A stretch of 64,000 nt of DNA, from NCBI RefSeq assembly GCF_003966895.1, contig NZ_AP018449.1:1185424-1249423 (forward strand), given 5' to 3'. Source of the stretch: Methylomusa anaerophila. GTDB lineage: Bacteria; Bacillota; Negativicutes; Sporomusales; Sporomusaceae. Shown piece by piece: positions 60,330 to 64,000 of the stretch. Each line of letters starts with the position of its first letter. Position 1 is the stretch's first letter. Under the pieces are notes generated by a model. The model was not told the origin of the DNA, made no database searches, and saw nothing but the letters and a program-made list of their open reading frames with translations. Position numbers and translations under genes: made by a program.

Positions 60330-60585
60330 AAAATATTCGTAAGAGAATTTAGCAAAGGTAACGTCTGATCTCTCCTGCAAAACCTTTTGGTTATTGCTTA
60401 TAAAGCGTGACGCCTGCCTTATTCATCCAATACCGCTAACACAGATGTTGCGTCTCTGGGCGAAAGCTTTCCAGCAAGCTGCTTTCACAGATGAATGCTG
60501 ATTATGCGAGGGTGCGGTCAGTGAGTAAGATCAGGGTATTCCTTTCTATCTTCCCTATTTTTTGCCAAAAAGGAGGTGAAGTTTT
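60330..60585 (+). ncRNA. Candidate IS110 bridge RNA region
   Basis: IS110-group elements carry a structured bridge RNA in the non-coding end before the transposase. This region is GC-richer than its surroundings and holds several short stems (CAGATGTTGCGTCTCTG, GAAAGCTTTC-like, AGCAAGCTGCTTTCACAG). No structure was computed and borders are guesses. It also contains the transposase ribosome site AAAGGAGG. Confidence 0.35.
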
Positions 60586-61866
60586 ATGAAGAAGGCGGAT
60601 CTTCTTTCTACTTTATTTGTGGGGATTGACGTAAGTTCCCGAGAAAATGTCGTCTGTGCTATTGATTACGAAGCACAGAAACTTCTGCGGTTTTCTGTAC
60701 CGAACAATCACCCGGGAGCCATTGAAATGGCCGAAAAACTTCATGCCTTCCTTTACGGAAACCGTGACATCAACAAGCTGATGCTTGCTTTGGAGTCCAC
60801 GTCTTTCTACGGAATTCATATCGCCAATTATTTGTCTTCCTGTGAGCTGTTAATGCCATTTCATACTCACGTTTATTGTTTGAACCCCAAGATGATTGCC
60901 AATTACAAAAAATCGTACATCGACTTAGGGAAAAACGATGCTGTTGACGCTTTTGTAATCGCTGATTTTGCCAGAGTCGGCCGAATTACTACTGCGCCTT
61001 GGCGCGGCAGCCAGTTTCTTGCTCTGCAACGCCTGACCCGCCATCGTTTACATATCGCCGCTTCGCTTACTCGCGAGAAAACCTATATGCTCTTGAATAT
61101 ATTTCTTAAATTCAGTCAACTTTCTATGCTCCACGAAGATCAGCAGCCGTTTTCCGACCATTACGGTGCTACGGCCTCTTCGGTTTTAACCGACTTCCTC
61201 TCTACCGAGGACATTGCCAATATGCCGATGCAAGCACTGATTGATCATATTGGCCAAAAAGGTAAAAACCGGTTTGTAAATCCTGGCCATACAGCCTCTT
61301 TACTTCAGCAGGCAGCTCGCAATTCTTACCGATTGGATAAATGCCTATATGAACCTTTAACCCTCTCTATCGCCTCATCTTTCAACCTTATTTCCGCTTA
61401 TGAGTCCGAAATAAAGGCCATTAATAAGGCAATTGAAAAAACTCTCAAGGGGCTTGACCCAAATGCTTATCACTCTCTGTTGTCCATTCCTGGCATCGGT
61501 CCGGTTTACGCTGCCGGCATCATTGCGGAGATTGGCTCCATCGACGCCTTTAACTCGCACAGTGCTCTTGCTAAATATGCCGGTCTTGTTTGGCGTGAAA
61601 ATCAATCCGGCAATTTTAGGGCTGACGACACCGTTCTTTCAAAAGCTGGCAATTCCTACTTAAGATACTATCTAATTGAAGCTGCCAGTCATGTTAAGAA
61701 CCATATACCGGAATACGCAGCTTTTTACCACAAGAAATACGATGAAGTTAAAACTCATCAGCATAAACGCGCACTCGCACTTACTGCTCGTAAATTTATC
61801 CGGCTGATTTTTGGATTGCTGGCCAACCATCAGCTTTACTCTAAAAGTAGAGTAAGCCAAATTTAA
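60586..61866 (+). CDS. IS110-family transposase
   Basis: 426 residues, complete. N-terminal RuvC-like DEDD domain: FVGIDVSSRENVVCAID (first Asp), LMLALESTSFYG (Glu), DLGKNDAVDAFVIADFAR (Asp-Asp). C-terminal transposase_20 domain: LSIPGIGPVYAAGIIAEIGSI and KYAGLVWRENQSGNF, with the Ser of the family near SKAGNSYLRYYLIEA. The ATG follows AAAGGAGG. No damage is seen, so it may be active. Confidence 0.92.
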   Translation: MKKADLLSTLFVGIDVSSRENVVCAIDYEAQKLLRFSVPNNHPGAIEMAEKLHAFLYGNRDINKLMLALESTSFYGIHIANYLSSCELLMPFHTHVYCLNPKMIANYKKSYIDLGKNDAVDAFVIADFARVGRITTAPWRGSQFLALQRLTRHRLHIAASLTREKTYMLLNIFLKFSQLSMLHEDQQPFSDHYGATASSVLTDFLSTEDIANMPMQALIDHIGQKGKNRFVNPGHTASLLQQAARNSYRLDKCLYEPLTLSIASSFNLISAYESEIKAINKAIEKTLKGLDPNAYHSLLSIPGIGPVYAAGIIAEIGSIDAFNSHSALAKYAGLVWRENQSGNFRADDTVLSKAGNSYLRYYLIEAASHVKNHIPEYAAFYHKKYDEVKTHQHKRALALTARKFIRLIFGLLANHQLYSKSRVSQI

Positions 61867-62159
61867 CGACTTCCATTTTTTAACTTTTTCTCCTTCTTGA
61901 GGAAAGAGCTTATTAGATTTACCCTTTTTTGGCGCATTGCTTACGATATTTATTTTTTATGAGCTTGACATATTACCAGATTGCTTAAATTCAATTCAGA
62001 AATTCGTCAAAATGAGCGGCTTTTGCGAATCTCCATCTCATTCCGAATTCTGGTGTTCCTTTCAGCATCATCAGTCTAGACAGCACTTCGATGACATCGT
62101 TATTGCTCCAGAACCGCCGCGGAATTGATACTAGACATTCGTGCGTGAACTCATGATGT

Positions 62160-63530
62160 TCAAAATATGGATTTTTTTGCTGTTACACCGATTACAGGAG
62201 TTAATCCTAAATCCTTCTTTTCAACCGGATTGCCATTGGCATCTTTGCCAGCGTTGTAGCTAACCCCCTGACTATTGGAGCTGTACTCGGCCTTATTCTG
62301 AATATCTGAGTAGGTTAGCGTATCGGTACTAAGCTTGTTTTTATCCGGCTCCGCAGTGCTAGAAATGACCGCACCCTTCAGGTCGGTATTTTTCCACGTA
62401 GATATCAAAGCCTTCCTCAGCGGCGAAGATACCTGCCTGACTGGTGACACTGTCATAAGTGGAGTTGGTTTTGCCGGTATTGAAGGAACTGTGGGTACCG
62501 CTGATTTTACCAGTGCCGAGACCTAAGCCACTGCTTTGATTCTTCGCCGTGTAGTCGTCGCTGTCCTGCAGGCTGGCGATGTTAAGGTTGCCGCCGATGG
62601 CAGCCTCTACTTTTTCGCCTATTATCTGGGAACTGATAATGTTAGTATCGTTACCTGAATTCAGGGTCACAGTACCGCTGGCGTCAATGACGGTACCGGT
62701 ATGGGTGACTAAGTTTCCATTCTCAGTGCCGTTGCCGGAGCCAAATCCGCCTGTGAGTCCCATAAAATTACCACGGGGCAGGCCGAAGGAAGCTCCCAGC
62801 GACCAAGAGGAGGAGCTGGTTTTGCCGCCAATCTGCTGTATGTTTTGGGCTGCGTCCATGTCGATGTCGTGAGCAGCATCAATATGGATATCGGTGGCAT
62901 TGATCTTCATTCCCCTGAATTTTACATCTCCATCGGTGGCGGTGATGGAGACGCTGCCGCCGGCACTGATGTTGGACGGGTCGACGGTTTCGGCGTGGGT
63001 TGTTTGTTCGGCGGTCATCTGGGTGCTGCCGACGCTGCTGCCGCCTTCGAGTCCTACCGCCAAGTTGCCGTAATTTTTTACCAGTGTATCCTACATTTGT
63101 TTGAGGTCTGTAAACGCTTTATATTCGTAAAGCGTTTTGAGCCGTTCGTCCTGTACCTGGCCGGCCCGCTGGAAGTGCTGGGCGGCGTCCAGGGCGATGT
63201 TGACGACGCCTCCGCCTAGGGATACACTCAGGCCGCTTTGCTTGAACTCATATTTGTATTAGCTGTCATAGGTGCTCACCGTGTTGTCGATGGTGATGTT
63301 TTTGCCGGTGATGTTGGTGTCTTGGCCGCTGAGAATGGTGGTGCCGGCGCTGTTGACATTGTTGCGGCGGTGATGTTGACGTTGCCGCTAACCGAGCCGA
63401 TGGTGCTGCCAATCCGGTCGAGGGTCTGTTCGTTCATGCTGCTTTTTTCGCTTTTGCTGCCGATGGTGAAGCCGAGACCGCCGCCGGTGGCGGTAAGACC
63501 GACATCGTTGGTGCCGACTATGTTGCTAAT
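62160..63530 (-). pseudogene. Decayed CdiA/FHA-type module 12
   Basis: Stalk and FHA repeats are recognisable but more diverged than the other modules (for example GLPRGNFMGLTGGFG). Defects: a frameshift near 62395 (two bases missing in the VEKNTDLKG region), a stop where others have DSQYKYE (near 63258), another near 63090, and a shortened first stalk segment. The 3' end is cut by the IS110-type element after GVTA, so pretoxin and toxin are missing. It may be the oldest unit of the array. Confidence 0.85.
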
Positions 63531-63535
63531 TTCAT

Positions 63536-63562
63536 AGAGTCGCAGAACCGTCCCCTGACTCT
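63536..63562. repeat. REP-like palindrome, copy 11
   Basis: AGAGTCGCAGAACCGTCCCCTGACTCT, identical to copy 9, at the edge of decayed module 12. Confidence 0.85.
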
Positions 63563-63639
63563 TACACGACGAAAACACCGTTTTCGTCATCACCGACAGG
63601 TGATATATTAAATTTATTATTACTAAGGAAGTTTTATTG
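63563..63639 (+). promoter_or_regulatory. Zinc-ribbon gene leader, copy F (minimal)
   Basis: Only ACGACGAAAACACCGTTTTC and TCACCGACAGGTGA remain. GAACCTC is deleted, and the ribosome site has changed to AAGGAAG, so the proposed pairing partner and its target changed together. Confidence 0.6.
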
Positions 63640-63807
63640 ATGTACGATACTGTGAGGAAATGTCCAAATTGTGGAAATGATGCACCTTGTATGGGTTCTT
63701 TGATCAAATGTAAAGAATGTGGTGGTACTTATTGTGGTAATTGTTCTGGCAATGGCTATGAGGATAGTTGTCCGTTTTGCGGTAGTAATGAATCGAAGTC
63801 TTTCTGA
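63640..63807 (+). CDS. Eight-cysteine zinc-ribbon-like mini-protein
   Basis: 55 residues (MYDTVRKCPNCGNDAPC...KCKECGGTYCGNC...DSCPFCGSNESKSF). The loop is GNGYEDS rather than GNGYGGS. Cysteines are all retained. It has a weaker ribosome site (AAGGAAG). Convergent with the gene that runs off the right edge. Confidence 0.72.
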   Translation: MYDTVRKCPNCGNDAPCMGSLIKCKECGGTYCGNCSGNGYEDSCPFCGSNESKSF

Positions 63808-63896
63808 TTCACCAGATTTGATTTTTTAGAGATTACCAATAGGTAATATTATCCAATTATTATTTGTTCACTAGACGACACCTGAGAGAAAGAGAA

Positions 63897-63927
63897 AGGT
63901 CAGCGGATTTTTACGTCCACTGACCTC
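63897..63927. repeat. Cassette hairpin, copy 11
   Basis: AGGTCAGCGGA/TCCACTGACCT with loop TTTTTACG, closing the next cassette beyond the window. Confidence 0.8.
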
Positions 63928-63932
63928 CTTTT

Positions 63933-64000
63933 CTATACGAGACCCCACTTTTCCCTTAGCTTATCTAAATCGCGTTTGGCACCTGAACTATATGACAATT
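63933..64000 (-). CDS. C-terminal end of a further gene, probably an immunity protein
   Basis: The frame entering from the right edge ends LSYSSGAKRDLDKLREKWGLV and stops just before the cassette hairpin, the position of the immunity gene in the other cassettes. The family cannot be named from 21 residues. Confidence 0.5.
   Translation of the reverse strand, partial: LSYSSGAKRDLDKLREKWGLV

Larger units (their letters stand above)
60295..62178 (+). mobile_element. IS110-family element interrupting cassette 12
   Basis: A full transposase with about 290 bases of non-coding DNA on each side. The right border is set where module homology resumes (GCTGTTACACC, about 62179). The left border is approximate. 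No terminal inverted repeats or target duplication are seen, as usual for this family. The stretch 61867-62178 holds no gene. Confidence 0.75.

Noticed and set aside
20640..64000. CRISPR array
   Set aside because: Repeats are 2-3 kb coding modules and widely spaced palindromes; there are no regular short spacers and no cas genes.

Overview
The window suggests a Gram-negative-type (diderm) Firmicute, most plausibly Negativicutes near Sporomusa or Pelosinus. This is inferred from Firmicute-style AGGAGG ribosome sites, a Firmicute-type FlgD and CPCC, DUF1871 and WapI-type proteins. These occur together with features that need an outer membrane: a GT9 heptosyltransferase and a long series of filamentous-haemagglutinin/CdiA-like C-terminal modules. 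No rRNA, tRNA or CRISPR array was seen.

Region 1 (0.1-14.1 kb, minus strand) holds flgD, a small Gly/Cys-rich protein, and a colinear glycan cluster. The cluster contains a CDP-sugar branch (glucose-1-phosphate cytidylyltransferase, CDP-glucose 4,6-dehydratase, 3,5-epimerase, reductase), three radical SAM/SPASM proteins, an FkbM-type methyltransferase and three glycosyltransferases, two of them with helical or TPR-like repeats. The flgD neighbour suggests flagellar or surface-protein glycosylation, but the sequence does not prove this. Region 2 (14.2-20.1 kb) has a GNAT gene built on fossil kinase fragments, a TIM-barrel sugar isomerase-like gene, a pair of small paralogous proteins, a CgeB-like glycosyltransferase, a GT4 and a GT9 enzyme.

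Region 3 (20.6-64 kb) is the striking part. It is a tandem array of about twelve minus-strand, promoterless CdiA/FHA-type C-terminal modules. Most consist of the same haemagglutinin-repeat stalk, a pretoxin domain ending in a T(K/R)NN junction, a variable toxin and a cognate immunity gene. Recognisable toxins are EndoU, DUF4258-like and other BECR-type RNase folds, two HNH-like nucleases, two type-24-like toxins and one hydrophobic, probably pore-forming toxin. The cassettes are punctuated by three recurring parts: an 'agagtca-cgg-aaccg-tcccc-tgactct' palindrome at each module's 5' edge; a divergent 55-codon gene for a tiny eight-cysteine zinc-ribbon-like protein with a structured leader; and a 'ggtcagcgga...tccgctgacc' hairpin between that gene and the next immunity gene. 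Deletions, mosaics, toxin-less cores and immunity-only remnants show that the array is actively rearranged. The full-length cdiB/cdiA locus is predicted to lie beyond the right edge.

Mobile elements have invaded the array: an IS3/IS150-type element and a MITE in the cassette hairpin, an IS110-type element, and an IS630 element that is itself interrupted by a three-gene transposon (DUF6431-like, DDE integrase, AAA ATPase) with recognisable ends and target duplications. Removing both nested elements restores one toxin gene in frame.
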